From NCBI RefSeq assembly GCF_013415105.1, contig NZ_JACCDF010000003.1:186001-250000 (forward strand): a stretch of 64,000 bases of DNA. Direction: 5' to 3'. Of this stretch, positions 33,791 to 42,564 are shown one piece after another. The translations under genes were made by a program, and so were the position numbers. A model generated the notes under the pieces. It was not told where the DNA came from and did not search any database. It saw only the letters and a list, made by a program, of their open reading frames with translations. The stretch comes from Vreelandella salicampi (GTDB lineage: Bacteria; Pseudomonadota; Gammaproteobacteria; Pseudomonadales; Halomonadaceae). Numbering within the stretch: the first letter of the stretch is position 1; each line of letters begins with the position of its first letter.

Positions 33791-33824
33791 GAGATTGCTT
33801 CGTCGTGCCTCCTCGCAATGACAC
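33791..33824. repeat. Palindromic repeat, type A copy upstream of the Rpn-like gene
   Basis: A single type A unit, GAGATTGCTTCGTCG to CTCGCAATGACAC, sits just upstream of the Rpn-like start. A broken copy, ACGCAATGACA, follows at about 33837-33847. Together with the unit at 32784-32817 it brackets the Rpn-like gene with copies in the same orientation. Confidence 0.85.
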
Positions 33825-33867
33825 GGGCCGAGACTCACGCAATGACAAGAGGCTTCAGCCACCAAAC

Positions 33868-33892
33868 CTCGCCCGTTGAGGCGGCCTCCCAC
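33868..33892. repeat. REP-like repeat, second family
   Basis: CGCCCGTTGAGGCGG followed by CCTCCCAC is related to the sequence at 21503-21527. It lies in the 169-bp gap between two nuclease-type genes. No gene or promoter could be supported in the rest of the gap. Confidence 0.45.
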
Positions 33893-33937
33893 CAGAAACC
33901 AGGTGCCGTGCCAGGTAGGGGCGTGCGTCTGTCACCG

Positions 33938-35506
33938 TTATAGCGTCTCGACTTCAAACGCGACGATTTGGCGCTTCTGGCTGGAAAATTCTACGCCCAT
34001 CAGGTGAATGGGCTTGCCGGAAGCGCGGTGTTTGTCGGCGTAGCCTTTGTGTTTGATCTGCGCCAGGGCGTTGCCTTCGGGCAGTTGCTCTACCACCTTG
34101 AATTCAAAAAGGTAAATATGCCCGTTAACCTCCATGCTCATATCCACTTTGCCGTGGTGGCTGGCGTCTTCCACCGCTATATCCAAGCCTAATGCCGCAA
34201 AGTGGCTATAAAATACGCTCGCGTAATGGCCTTCGTAGCGGGCGACGGGGTTATTGCGGTACCAGTCGTGCGGTAGCCCGGCATACAGCGCCTTTAGATG
34301 AGCCTCCAGCGCGGCAAGGTCGTGGCGCTGGAAAATATCAAATAATGCGATCTGGTGGGTTTGGGCCTCGCTTGCGCTGATACCCAGTACCGGTAGCAGT
34401 AAATCATTGAGGCTGCTTTCTACCTCGCGGTTCGGAAACCCCAGGGTATAGAGGCGATAGCCCAGCATGGGCTCCTGCATGCCTTTGATCGTGATATAGC
34501 CGGTTTGGAACAGCAGCCCTTCGGTGGTCATGTCATCTACATCGAAGCGTCCAAGCAGCTGTGCCTTCGCTTGTAAGGTGTCAAGGCGGGGCGTAAATAC
34601 GCCGCGTTGCTTGAGTATTTCTACCAAAAACGTGGGCGTGGCGGACTCAAACCAGTAAGGGCCGAACTCACGCTTCTGGAACAGCAGTAGTACATCAAAG
34701 GGATTATAGACGGCATCGACGGTTGGGTTGCCCCAGCGGTAGCCGTTGTACCATTGTTTGATTTTACGGCGGTCCAGCCCCGGTAGCTCTGGGGCGAATA
34801 TGCTGTCGATGTCTGCATCGGTATAGCCGCAAATCGTCGCAAAGGGGGCATCCAGGGTAATGTCGTTGAGATTATTCAAACCCGAAAACAAGCTTACCTT
34901 GCTGAACTTGGAAACTCCGGTGAGCAACACGAAATGCAGGTGCGGGTCAGCCTCTTTGAGCACGCTGTAAAGGTTCTTCAGGCCTTCGCGCAGTTCGCGG
35001 GCGTGCTCCGGCGCGGTGATGTTATCCAGAATGGGTTTGTCGTATTCGTCAATCAGCACCACGACACGCTGGCCGCTGTGCTGGTGGGCCGCACGGATAA
35101 GGGCTGAAAATTCGCCGGGAATATCGGTTTTATGGTGGTGCGTAATGCCGAGCTGTTCTCGTTGAACGCGTAGCTGCTCGCGAATGCGTTCATCCAGTGC
35201 TTCACGGCTGGTCATCACGCCATCGGCAAAACTTATCCGCACCACCGGGTAGCGCTGTTGCCAGTCCCACTTGTCATGAATATATAACCCTTCGAACAAC
35301 GCCTCGCGACCTTCGAACAGGCAACGTAACGTATCCAGCAGCAGGCTTTTGCCAAACCGGCGCGGCCGCGAGAGAAAGTAGTATTTGTTCTGGTTGACCA
35401 GGCGCTCGATATGCGGGGTTTTATCGACGTAGTAGTAGCCGCCTTCGCGGATATCCGAAAATGTCTGAATCCCCACGGGGAGCTTGCGGCGGTTGGCGTT
35501 GGGCAC
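33938..35506 (-). CDS. AAA-ATPase-like / PD-(D/E)XK nuclease fusion protein
   Basis: The start is set at GTG 35506, because GGAGG lies six bases upstream and the product then begins close to the family start (RRKLPVGIQTFSDIREGG). The 522-residue protein matches the AAA-ATPase-like (PF09820) plus PDDEXK_9 (PF08011) architecture. YYYVDKT leads to a Walker-A-like SRPRRFGKSLLLDTL, then VVVLIDEYDKPI as Walker B and a LTGVSKFSKVSLFSGLNN strand. The C-terminal nuclease core shows HHGKVDMSMEV and YLFEFKV. These genes are common, scattered and often mobile; a role in DNA processing or defence is assumed. It is intact and shares the repeat-rich interval with the GIY-YIG and Rpn-like genes. Confidence 0.88.
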   Translation of the reverse strand: MPNANRRKLPVGIQTFSDIREGGYYYVDKTPHIERLVNQNKYYFLSRPRRFGKSLLLDTLRCLFEGREALFEGLYIHDKWDWQQRYPVVRISFADGVMTSREALDERIREQLRVQREQLGITHHHKTDIPGEFSALIRAAHQHSGQRVVVLIDEYDKPILDNITAPEHARELREGLKNLYSVLKEADPHLHFVLLTGVSKFSKVSLFSGLNNLNDITLDAPFATICGYTDADIDSIFAPELPGLDRRKIKQWYNGYRWGNPTVDAVYNPFDVLLLFQKREFGPYWFESATPTFLVEILKQRGVFTPRLDTLQAKAQLLGRFDVDDMTTEGLLFQTGYITIKGMQEPMLGYRLYTLGFPNREVESSLNDLLLPVLGISASEAQTHQIALFDIFQRHDLAALEAHLKALYAGLPHDWYRNNPVARYEGHYASVFYSHFAALGLDIAVEDASHHGKVDMSMEVNGHIYLFEFKVVEQLPEGNALAQIKHKGYADKHRASGKPIHLMGVEFSSQKRQIVAFEVETL

Positions 35507-35618
35507 GGTTGGCCTCCGGCAACAAGACAACAATGAATAAAGGCAGTCTACCACGCCACCAACCCCTCGCGCGGCTTACGCGCCTACCCACCATGAATCA
35601 TAGGGCGCGGACTCAGGC

Positions 35619-36221
35619 TCACCCCTTTTGCGCATAGCCCCAAAGGTTGTAGTGGGCATCGGCGGTGACGCGTACTTCGTGAAAGCCGGCGTTGAGCAAG
35701 GCGGTGCTTAGGCTGTGTTTATCGAAGCCGCATTTGTGTGCCATGTAGGTGTTGCCGCGCTCAACCGATGCCTGGTGGCCGTAGAGCATATCCAGCGGGG
35801 TAATCGGCCCCACCGGGGAGCGGTAGATCTCTTCGCTGAGCTTGCCTTGGGCGATGAGCTTTGCGACCTGCTGTAAATCCGGCAGGGTGATGAGCAAAAA
35901 GCCGCCTGGGCGAATCACACGGTGCATCTCTTGCAGGGCCACGGTGGTTTCGTGCAGGTACAGATGCTCGATGTTATGCGACGAGTAGACGGCATCGATG
36001 CTGCCGGTTTGCACGGCGGAGAGGTCGGTTAAATCAGCGATGATATCGGGCTTTACCGCCGGATTGATATCCAGGCGAATTTGTTGCCAATCGTCCTGCT
36101 GAAAACACTCCGGCAGCCGCTCGGGGCCGGCACTGCCGCAACCGACGTTGAGAAAGCGCTTGTGCGTCTGGGGGTTGAGCTCGGGTTGCAGAACGGAGAG
36201 GTCCGCCGCGGTCATGGTCAT
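35619..36221 (-). CDS. Class I SAM-dependent methyltransferase
   Basis: A 200-residue methyltransferase-11-type protein. Motif I is FLNVGCGSAGPERLP, the acidic strand is IRLDINPAVKPDIIADL, and the catalytic-face strands are DAVYSSHNIEHL and MHRVIRPGGFLLITLPD. The end YNLWGYAQKG resembles methyltransferases of glycan loci. It starts at ATG 36221 and is preceded by a 160-bp leader that holds an exact ops element. It may methylate a sugar or a lipid-linked intermediate. The sugar is not known. Confidence 0.85.
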   Translation of the reverse strand: MTMTAADLSVLQPELNPQTHKRFLNVGCGSAGPERLPECFQQDDWQQIRLDINPAVKPDIIADLTDLSAVQTGSIDAVYSSHNIEHLYLHETTVALQEMHRVIRPGGFLLITLPDLQQVAKLIAQGKLSEEIYRSPVGPITPLDMLYGHQASVERGNTYMAHKCGFDKHSLSTALLNAGFHEVRVTADAHYNLWGYAQKG

Positions 36222-36254
36222 GGGGAATCCTTGGCATCTGTAAAAAGCGTTTAG

Positions 36255-36267
36255 GCACGCTACCGCC
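36255..36267 (-). promoter_or_regulatory. ops element (RfaH recruitment site)
   Basis: The minus strand reads GGCGGTAGCGTGC followed by CTAA, which matches, from memory, the enterobacterial ops/JUMPstart core at every position. It lies in the 160-bp non-coding leader (36222-36381) of the methyltransferase gene, 34 bases upstream of its start. In enterobacteria ops pauses RNA polymerase and loads RfaH. An RfaH-like gene lies at 43879-44403. It would act on the transcript running into 35619 and beyond. Confidence 0.75.
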
Positions 36268-36381
36268 AGGCAAAACCTTTTTTAGGTCTCGCTTAAGCGT
36301 GGCTTCGCGGTAGCCGTGGGCGCTTCCTTGCGCCGTTGTGTTGATCGCGCCCATAAATAGGCGCTTTTATCGCTAGGCGTT

Positions 36382-38838
36382 TTATACCGGCAGTTGGTTG
36401 CTGCGCGCGATACGCCCTAGCTCGTGTTCGGTGCTTGTTTCGCCGGCCGTGTGGCTAAGCTCGCGCGGCGGCAGTGCCAGCCCGGTGAAGGGCGGCGTGT
36501 AAACATCCAACGCCAAGTTAGGGTTGTACGCAGGGTCATGGAGCAGGGCGTTGCTCCAGCGTTCGCGTAGCTTGGCCATTTCGCGCTGGGCGCGGGCGGC
36601 TTTTTCCGGCGCTTCGTCTTTGCCGCGCGTGGCGGATTCCGCGTGAATGAGCCGGGCCTCCGGCGTCCAGAGGATGCTTAGCCCCCGGCGGCGTAGTTTG
36701 AGGCATAGATCCACGTCGTTGAAGTTCACCGCGAAGTCGCGCGCACTGAGCCCGCCAACGGCGTGGTAATCGGCCTTACGCATCAATAGACACGCAGCGG
36801 TCACCATGCTGAACCGCTGGGTGACGTGGTTCATGCCCAAATAACCCGCGTCCTCTGCGTGCCAGTGATTGCCCACGTGGCCGGCCAAGCCGCCGTACTG
36901 GCCGCCGATCACGCCGCCGTGCTGCACCATGCCGTTGGGCCAGAGCAGTTTAGCACCCACGGCCCCCACACCGTCGCGCATGAGGTGCGCAGCCATGGCA
37001 CAGAGCCACTCGGGGTGCAGTGCTTCAATGTCGTTATTGACCAGGGCGATCAGTTCGCTCTCGCACTGCTCAACGGCGGCGTTATTGATGGCGGCGTAAT
37101 TGAAGGGGTGCGGGTAATCCAGCACGCGCGTATGTAGCTTCCCACGCCCAAGCGGCTGCGGCGCTTGCGTGCGCAGGGTCTCAAAATACGCCAACGTGTC
37201 GGGCTGCCGAGAGTGGTTATTCACCACCATCAGCGTCACGTTTCCTGGGTAATCAGTGTGCTCGGCAATGGTCTCGATACAGCGTTTGAGCAGTGCCAGT
37301 GCATCACGCGTTGGCACGATCAAGGTGATATCCGGCCAGGTATCGAGCGTTCGGCTAACGCGATAGAGCGTGGGGTACTGCGGATTCACCCGTAGCGTTG
37401 CATTGGGCGCGGTGCGCTCAAGCCGGGCTTGTAGGCGCTGGGCCTGTGCCTCGCTGGCGGTGGGCCAGGGAGTGGCCCGATGGCGGGCGATACGCGGCAG
37501 ATGAAGCACGCTGCTTTCCGGGTGGCCCGCGTGGTGCAACGCTTCAATCGCGGCGTGGCTGAAATCTTCCGGGTGAGTCGCCGGATGCTCGGCGTCTTTC
37601 AACAACGAGCTGCGCACCAGGCACAGGCCACCGCCAAGTAGGTCTTGTGCCCATTGGCGCTCCGGGTCCCAGGCGGGGAGCAGAGCGGGCTGTCGGGGCT
37701 GATCGGCTTGTTCCGCAGGTATATCAAAATCGGTATAGAGAATCTGCGCCTCATACTGCGCCTTCATGGCTTGCCAGGCCAACTGTGCGGCAGCGGTATC
37801 GAGGGTGTCGTCGCCGTGGAGCTGAGTGATGATCTCGCACTGGCCCGCGAGCTCCTCTACCACGGCGCGGTAGCGATCGGGGTCTTGCTGTGTGGCGTGG
37901 TCCACTACTCGGTGTACCAGCGTGACGCCGGGCATCTTTGGCAGCGTCGAGGGCGCATTGTCGAGCCATAGAATGCCCAGTGCTGAATCCTGTTTGCCAC
38001 GTTGCAAAGCGGGTAGGGCGTGCGCGCCTTTCATCGCGGGCTTGGAATAAAAAGCCTCGTGCCATTGCGGGTATTGGCCCATGCCGGCGGCGCGGGGGAG
38101 CCAGCGCTCGTAACGGCTGAGTTGCTGTTTCAGCAGTGTCTTGGTGTGGTCAGGTAGCTGGGGCGCCAGAGTCAAGACCCAATCCACCAAGCCGTTTGGC
38201 CACTCCTGGACCGTTACTGGGCTACCATCGAGTTCGCGGCCCTGATCATCCAGCACATAGAGCCTGTGCCGCTGCCCGTCGGCCAGCCATAGCGGCAGGT
38301 TCAATACAAACGCGCCCTGCACACGTTGATCGTGGTAATCGAGCCAGTGTTGCGGCGTGGCCTCTGCGATCTGCCGGCCTTGGTACATCACGCGGACCTG
38401 AAGCGGTTTTTGCGGCGCGCTGGGCTCTACGAGTTGGCCCCGCAACACAAGCCCCGGTTGCCACTCGACGCGGCCGCTTTCGCTTTCGTGTGCTTGGCTG
38501 AGCGCGGGCAGGTGCGTTTGGTCGAGTGCCACGTTGGGCGCGTTAGCGGGCGCAAGCGTTAGCGTACCGGCCATATCGCGCTGTGCGTCATCGAGCACGA
38601 TATGAAAGCCATACAGGCCGTCGCCGGGGGCATGGTCGTGGAAGTGATTGGAATAGGCGAGCGCCACGGGCTCCCCTAAGTGGTAAAGGGCGATGACGAA
38701 GCGCTGTTCTGGCGTGGCCTCATCGTATACCCAACCTTCGATGACCGGGCCACTGACGCGCGTGATCGCACCGCGTAGGGTGTGGCCCTTCGCGTTAATA
38801 GCGCTATCGCCAAGCTGAGGGGGCATCGGTGTCGTCAT
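36382..38838 (-). CDS. GT2 glycosyltransferase with N-terminal beta-domains
   Basis: The 818-residue protein starts with two beta-domains of the glycan-locus type: about 18-90 (VSGPVIEGWVYDEATPEQRF, GDGLYGFHI) and about 120-215 (LVLRGQLVEPSAPQKPLQV). After a linker of roughly 260 residues it has a GT2 domain at about 500-770. That domain shows DITLIVPTRDALALL, a YAAINNAAVEQC segment, the metal-site-like LIALVNNDIEAL, GVIGGQYGGLAGHVG and NFNDVDLCLKLRRRGL. This is a rhamnosyl/glucosyl-type GT2 layout. It acts in the cytoplasm on an unknown acceptor. It overlaps the upstream GT2 gene by four bases. Confidence 0.85.
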   Translation of the reverse strand: MTTPMPPQLGDSAINAKGHTLRGAITRVSGPVIEGWVYDEATPEQRFVIALYHLGEPVALAYSNHFHDHAPGDGLYGFHIVLDDAQRDMAGTLTLAPANAPNVALDQTHLPALSQAHESESGRVEWQPGLVLRGQLVEPSAPQKPLQVRVMYQGRQIAEATPQHWLDYHDQRVQGAFVLNLPLWLADGQRHRLYVLDDQGRELDGSPVTVQEWPNGLVDWVLTLAPQLPDHTKTLLKQQLSRYERWLPRAAGMGQYPQWHEAFYSKPAMKGAHALPALQRGKQDSALGILWLDNAPSTLPKMPGVTLVHRVVDHATQQDPDRYRAVVEELAGQCEIITQLHGDDTLDTAAAQLAWQAMKAQYEAQILYTDFDIPAEQADQPRQPALLPAWDPERQWAQDLLGGGLCLVRSSLLKDAEHPATHPEDFSHAAIEALHHAGHPESSVLHLPRIARHRATPWPTASEAQAQRLQARLERTAPNATLRVNPQYPTLYRVSRTLDTWPDITLIVPTRDALALLKRCIETIAEHTDYPGNVTLMVVNNHSRQPDTLAYFETLRTQAPQPLGRGKLHTRVLDYPHPFNYAAINNAAVEQCESELIALVNNDIEALHPEWLCAMAAHLMRDGVGAVGAKLLWPNGMVQHGGVIGGQYGGLAGHVGNHWHAEDAGYLGMNHVTQRFSMVTAACLLMRKADYHAVGGLSARDFAVNFNDVDLCLKLRRRGLSILWTPEARLIHAESATRGKDEAPEKAARAQREMAKLRERWSNALLHDPAYNPNLALDVYTPPFTGLALPPRELSHTAGETSTEHELGRIARSNQLPV

Positions 38839-41168
38839 GCGGTGGCTCCCACCCGGGGTTGTGTGGCCTCAGCCGGTATGGCGATGATCGGCAGGGAACG
38901 CTGTGCGGTTAACCAAGCCAGGTCTGCCTGGGTGGCGGCGTCATCATCCAGTGCTAACGCCCCGGCGAGTGGCAGGTGTTCGATCAGTAATTGGGTACGC
39001 GTTTCATCACCGTGATGCGATAAGGGCGCGTAAAATAATCGCCCGCTGCTGGCCAACGGATGGTGCGCGGGCAGCGGGCGTGTGTGCAATACCCTAAGCG
39101 TTGATTGCTCGCGCTCTAACGCGGCCACCCAGCGGATAAACGTGGGGTGGTTAAGGCTCTCGGGTTCACCAAGGGCAATCACCAAGCCCTGGGTAAGCGG
39201 CGTGCTAGGGGGTGTCGGGCGTGGCAAACCAGGGCTGTGCGCGTTTTGTGTGGGTAGCTCGGGAAGCGCTGACGATAACCAAGCTTGCAGAGAGCTGGTG
39301 GTCGCGGCGAAGTGGTGGACGCCGAGGGCCTGTAGATCCTGTAAAAGCGTTTGGCGCTCAGCGGGCAGGTGATAGCGAAGCCGCCAAGCGTGCGGTGCGC
39401 TGCCTTCAAGGATCAACTGGCCAGAGGTCCGCGCCATGGACACCCCACGGGAGCGGCTATCCCGCTGTGCCTGCGCCAGTGACGGCCAGACATTGAGTAC
39501 CCCATCGGCGGATGCCGGGTGCCATAAAGCGGCATGAGGCTGCTGATAGAGCCAGTGGCGTATAACGCGCTCCCGCCCGGGGCGCATGGGGTCCTGTTGC
39601 AGGCAGGTGTCAAAGGCCGGGCTGCTTTCCGGGTAGCGCGCGTTAATAATTTGTAGGTTCTGTTTCACACGCAGGCGTTTTTCGTCGCCAAACGAGATAC
39701 CGCCCTGGTGGGCCACCACGACATCGAGCGCCCCTTGGTGCTGCCAGCCCCGCGCTTCGGCGCGATAACACCAGTCCGACTCTTCGCCATAGCCACGTGT
39801 GAGGGTGGGGTCTAGGCCGCCGAGCTCGGCAAGCGCGTCGTGACGCAGATAAAGGCAGAAGCCACACCCGGTGTGTATCGCGACGCTCTGGTCTTCTTTT
39901 TCACCGTTGGCAAGCTGAGCGGCGTGATCTAACCGGGCGAGCTGGGTGGGCGTCAGGGCCTCGGCAGGGTTGCAGGGGCCAAGCAGGCTCATTAGCTCGC
40001 CGTTGTTGGTCAGTGGCGTGACGGACGCTGTGGTAGGCATTTGGTATGCTGTCTCGCGGAGGCGGTCCACCCAGTTGCCGTGAACCAGGGTATCGGCATT
40101 GAGCAGAATGACATCATGGCCACAAGATTGCGTGAGCCCGAGGTTGACGGTGTCGATAAACCCGCGGTTGATGGGCTGAAGATGAAGGATAAGGCGCTTT
40201 TGTTCAGCCAACAGGGTGAGCTGATCAACTAGCGCTGCGTCGGGGCTCGCGTCGTTCACCACCAGCAACTGAAAAGGCGTTTGATTGATGGCTTGGCTTG
40301 CCAGCACGCTGTGAAGGCAGGCCAGGGTTTCTTCATATCCGGCATACACCGGCACGAGGACAGTCACCGGCGCTGTATTTGATTCTTTGCCGCTTTGTCG
40401 CGTTTGCTTGCCTTTCAACACTGGTGGTGTGCTGGCCGATGTTTGCAGTGGGCTGCCCATCAGATCACGCGAGGGCTCGTTGGCTGACTGAGTCGCGCCA
40501 ACGGAAATGGGCGTGTCGTTAAGGCCTTCCAAATCGAGGGTGAACCACCAAGCGTAATGATCACCCGCTGGGGTATGCAGCGTTTGAGCGCGTTTAAGGC
40601 CAATGCGGTGGCAGTGCTCGCCTTGTGTCAAGGTTAGTGTTGGTGAGGTTGAGGTTGCCGTTAGGCACCAGCCGCGTAGCTGCTCACCGTTAAGCCACGT
40701 GCCGCCGCAAAGTGGCCCCATGTGCGTGGTATAAGCACTTGCTAACGCCGCTAACACGGCGGGGGCACGCACGTGTGGTGCGTGGCGCTGTAGTAGCTCG
40801 GAAAGGACGTGCTTATCAGCTTGTGCCGGCCATTGAGCCACGACGGATTGCAGGTAGCGCTGCTCATGGGGGGCTTGCCGGTAGGCTTCTTGAGCAGCGG
40901 CAGCGCGCCCTTGCGGTGTGGGCAGCACCTGGCTTAACAAGGCCGGGGCTTGGGCATCATACGTGGTCAGCATCAAGCTCGTGAGGGCGGCTTGGGCTAA
41001 TGTGGGGGTTTGCCCCTGAATGGCGATTAAACTAAGCCAACGTAAGGCGTCTTGACGAAGAGAGGGCTGAGACAGTGCACTTACCGCTGTATTTTGCGCA
41101 CCGGCCAACTCACCTTGTTGGAGGTGCGCTTCTATCTGTTGGTGGAAGTGGTGAAACGAAGCGGACAC
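38835..41168 (-). CDS. GT2 glycosyltransferase with helical N-terminus
   Basis: The 777-residue protein has a helical, TPR-like N-terminus (about 1-150), then a beta-domain (GPLCGGTWLNGEQLRGWCL) related to those in the neighbouring genes. The GT2 domain lies at about 265-540: VTVLVPVYAGYEETLACLHS, LLVVNDASPDAALVD, VILLNADTLVHGNWVDRL, and GYGEESDWCYRAEARGW with the catalytic-base-like acidic pair. The last 200 residues are unassigned. It is coupled to the next transferase by a four-base overlap. It is the first gene of this minus-strand transcript segment, and 242 bp separate it from the RTX gene upstream. Confidence 0.85.
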   Translation of the reverse strand: MSASFHHFHQQIEAHLQQGELAGAQNTAVSALSQPSLRQDALRWLSLIAIQGQTPTLAQAALTSLMLTTYDAQAPALLSQVLPTPQGRAAAAQEAYRQAPHEQRYLQSVVAQWPAQADKHVLSELLQRHAPHVRAPAVLAALASAYTTHMGPLCGGTWLNGEQLRGWCLTATSTSPTLTLTQGEHCHRIGLKRAQTLHTPAGDHYAWWFTLDLEGLNDTPISVGATQSANEPSRDLMGSPLQTSASTPPVLKGKQTRQSGKESNTAPVTVLVPVYAGYEETLACLHSVLASQAINQTPFQLLVVNDASPDAALVDQLTLLAEQKRLILHLQPINRGFIDTVNLGLTQSCGHDVILLNADTLVHGNWVDRLRETAYQMPTTASVTPLTNNGELMSLLGPCNPAEALTPTQLARLDHAAQLANGEKEDQSVAIHTGCGFCLYLRHDALAELGGLDPTLTRGYGEESDWCYRAEARGWQHQGALDVVVAHQGGISFGDEKRLRVKQNLQIINARYPESSPAFDTCLQQDPMRPGRERVIRHWLYQQPHAALWHPASADGVLNVWPSLAQAQRDSRSRGVSMARTSGQLILEGSAPHAWRLRYHLPAERQTLLQDLQALGVHHFAATTSSLQAWLSSALPELPTQNAHSPGLPRPTPPSTPLTQGLVIALGEPESLNHPTFIRWVAALEREQSTLRVLHTRPLPAHHPLASSGRLFYAPLSHHGDETRTQLLIEHLPLAGALALDDDAATQADLAWLTAQRSLPIIAIPAEATQPRVGATA

Positions 41169-41266
41169 AGCGGTATAGCACCTAGTTTAATGCGCATTGC
41201 TTCCCATCAGCCCTCAAACCAAGAGGCACGGATAGGAAGCAAAGCGGATAGTTTGGGCAATAAAGG

Positions 41267-41286
41267 GTGGGGGCTTGCGCCCCCAC
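41267..41286 (-). terminator. Strong hairpin downstream of the RTX/DUF4214 gene
   Basis: A perfect 8-bp GC-rich stem, GTGGGGGC and GCCCCCAC with a four-base loop, lies about 125 bases past the RTX stop codon. On the minus strand it is followed by CCTTTATTGCC, a weak T-rich tail. It probably ends the RTX transcript before the GT2 genes. Confidence 0.55.
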
Positions 41287-41379
41287 TTGAGCTTCCTTGC
41301 TCGTAAGTGAAATTCCCTTTTCGGCCACAAAACTGGCCATGGTTTTCGATACCTGTCGGTACGCTAACGGCACGTACCT

Positions 41380-41403
41380 TTTTGCTCTGGATTCAGAGCA
41401 AAA
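41380..41403. repeat. Inverted repeat just after the RTX stop codon
   Basis: A perfect 9-bp stem, TTTTGCTCT and AGAGCAAAA with a six-base loop, begins seven bases after the stop codon. The T and A runs are on the wrong sides of the stem for an intrinsic terminator on either strand. It may protect the 3' end of the messenger. Confidence 0.4.
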
Positions 41404-41410
41404 GGGTTGC

Positions 41411-42505
41411 TTACAGCAGGAAGTCCCAATCGTTGGCATCGACGTTTTGCGTGTCAAACTCGTCGGAGCTAACAAAGCTTGTGGCAATATCTTCCAAGGA
41501 AGCACCTTGTTCCGCCTGAGCGACCCAGTAGTCACGACCCGCTTCATCGATTTCTGTGGTAGCACGGCCCAGAACATCGGTGTAAAGCAGCTCAATGGCT
41601 GACTGAATACCTTCAGAGGTTTCAAGGTCTAGCGCGTCTAACTTGTTGCCCGCTTCGTCAGAGTTGATCATGCTGAGGGCAACTTGACCGAGCGAAGTAC
41701 CTTCTTCGACGCGATCAGACCACCACTGCAGACCTTCCAGATCGGCTTGGCCTTCACCGTTGTTATCGCGTGCGTCGTTGAAGCTAAAGATCTGGTTGTA
41801 AAGCGTGGCAAGTGCTTGAACGTCACTGCTTTGCTCAACAGCTTGTGAGCCATCGTCAAAGGTCAGTGTTTCAACGTTTGTAACTTCGTTCACATCGCCG
41901 GTCTCGTTGTTGGTAACCATGGTCACGGCACCGTCTTGCTCGATGGTGTAATCCGCTTCGTTACCTGCGAACACCGCAACGTCATCACCGGCACCGCCGT
42001 AGATGGAGTCGTTGCCTTCACCCGCTTCAATGGCGTCGTTACCCGCACCGCCGGTGATAGAATCGTCGCCGCCACTAGCGGTGATGGTGTCGTTACCTGC
42101 GCCGCCTTCAACGGTAGTGTTTTCATCACCGCTGATGGTGAATACGTCGTCTTGATTACTGCCCAAAATGACGCGCTCAACGGTGTTGAAGTCTACTGTG
42201 TAGCCTTCATCTTCGTCAGCTTCAAAGCCTAACACCTGACCTTGGCCACCACGTCCAGACCCATCAACTTGCAACGGGTTGTCGGATGTGCCGCGCTGGC
42301 CCGAGGCGTTTCCAGCAATGAAGATGTCACTGTTGCTAGCACCGCTATTGAAATCACCAGCTGTTTGAGAGACTCCCGAAACGATAGGGTCATCGGTTTG
42401 TTGCAAAATACGGGAAACAGCGTCATCCAATAAGCTGTTTTTATTACCGTAAGCAGCTGTCACTGCTTGGACAGCCTCTTCGGGAGAGTTGTAATTTCCA
42501 GCCAT
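41411..42505 (-). CDS. RTX calcium-binding secreted protein with DUF4214 domains
   Basis: The 364-residue protein has no Sec signal, as expected for a type I substrate. Residues about 1-100 are unassigned (MAGNYNSPEEAVQAVTAAYG). Residues about 130-175 hold RTX nonapeptides (GGAGNDTIT, GGDDSITGG, GGAGDDVAV) that bind calcium after export. Two DUF4214-type helical domains follow (LYNQIFSFNDARDNN, then ELLYTDVLGRATTEID). The end, NDWDFLL, is acidic then hydrophobic, like the C-terminal signals of HlyB/PrtD-type substrates. GAGGTAG precedes the ATG. The type I secretion genes 2 kb away are the obvious exporter. It may be a small surface-layer or adhesin-type protein. Confidence 0.88.
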   Translation of the reverse strand: MAGNYNSPEEAVQAVTAAYGNKNSLLDDAVSRILQQTDDPIVSGVSQTAGDFNSGASNSDIFIAGNASGQRGTSDNPLQVDGSGRGGQGQVLGFEADEDEGYTVDFNTVERVILGSNQDDVFTISGDENTTVEGGAGNDTITASGGDDSITGGAGNDAIEAGEGNDSIYGGAGDDVAVFAGNEADYTIEQDGAVTMVTNNETGDVNEVTNVETLTFDDGSQAVEQSSDVQALATLYNQIFSFNDARDNNGEGQADLEGLQWWSDRVEEGTSLGQVALSMINSDEAGNKLDALDLETSEGIQSAIELLYTDVLGRATTEIDEAGRDYWVAQAEQGASLEDIATSFVSSDEFDTQNVDANDWDFLL

Positions 42506-42542
42506 AGTTTTCTACCTCAAAATTGAGTGTGATGGTTGTGTG

Positions 42543-42564
42543 CTATCAAGCCTTTGCTTGATAG
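42543..42564 (-). promoter_or_regulatory. Leader hairpin of the RTX gene
   Basis: CTATCAAG and CTTGATAG form a perfect 8-bp stem with a six-base loop, 38 bases upstream of the RTX start codon in a 172-bp leader/promoter region. A 5' stabilising stem or an operator dyad are both possible. No promoter boxes are convincing by eye. Confidence 0.4.

Noticed and set aside
41380..41403. Inverted repeat after the RTX gene as an intrinsic terminator
   Set aside because: The T and A runs lie on the wrong sides of the stem on both strands. The GC-rich hairpin at 41267-41286 is the better terminator.
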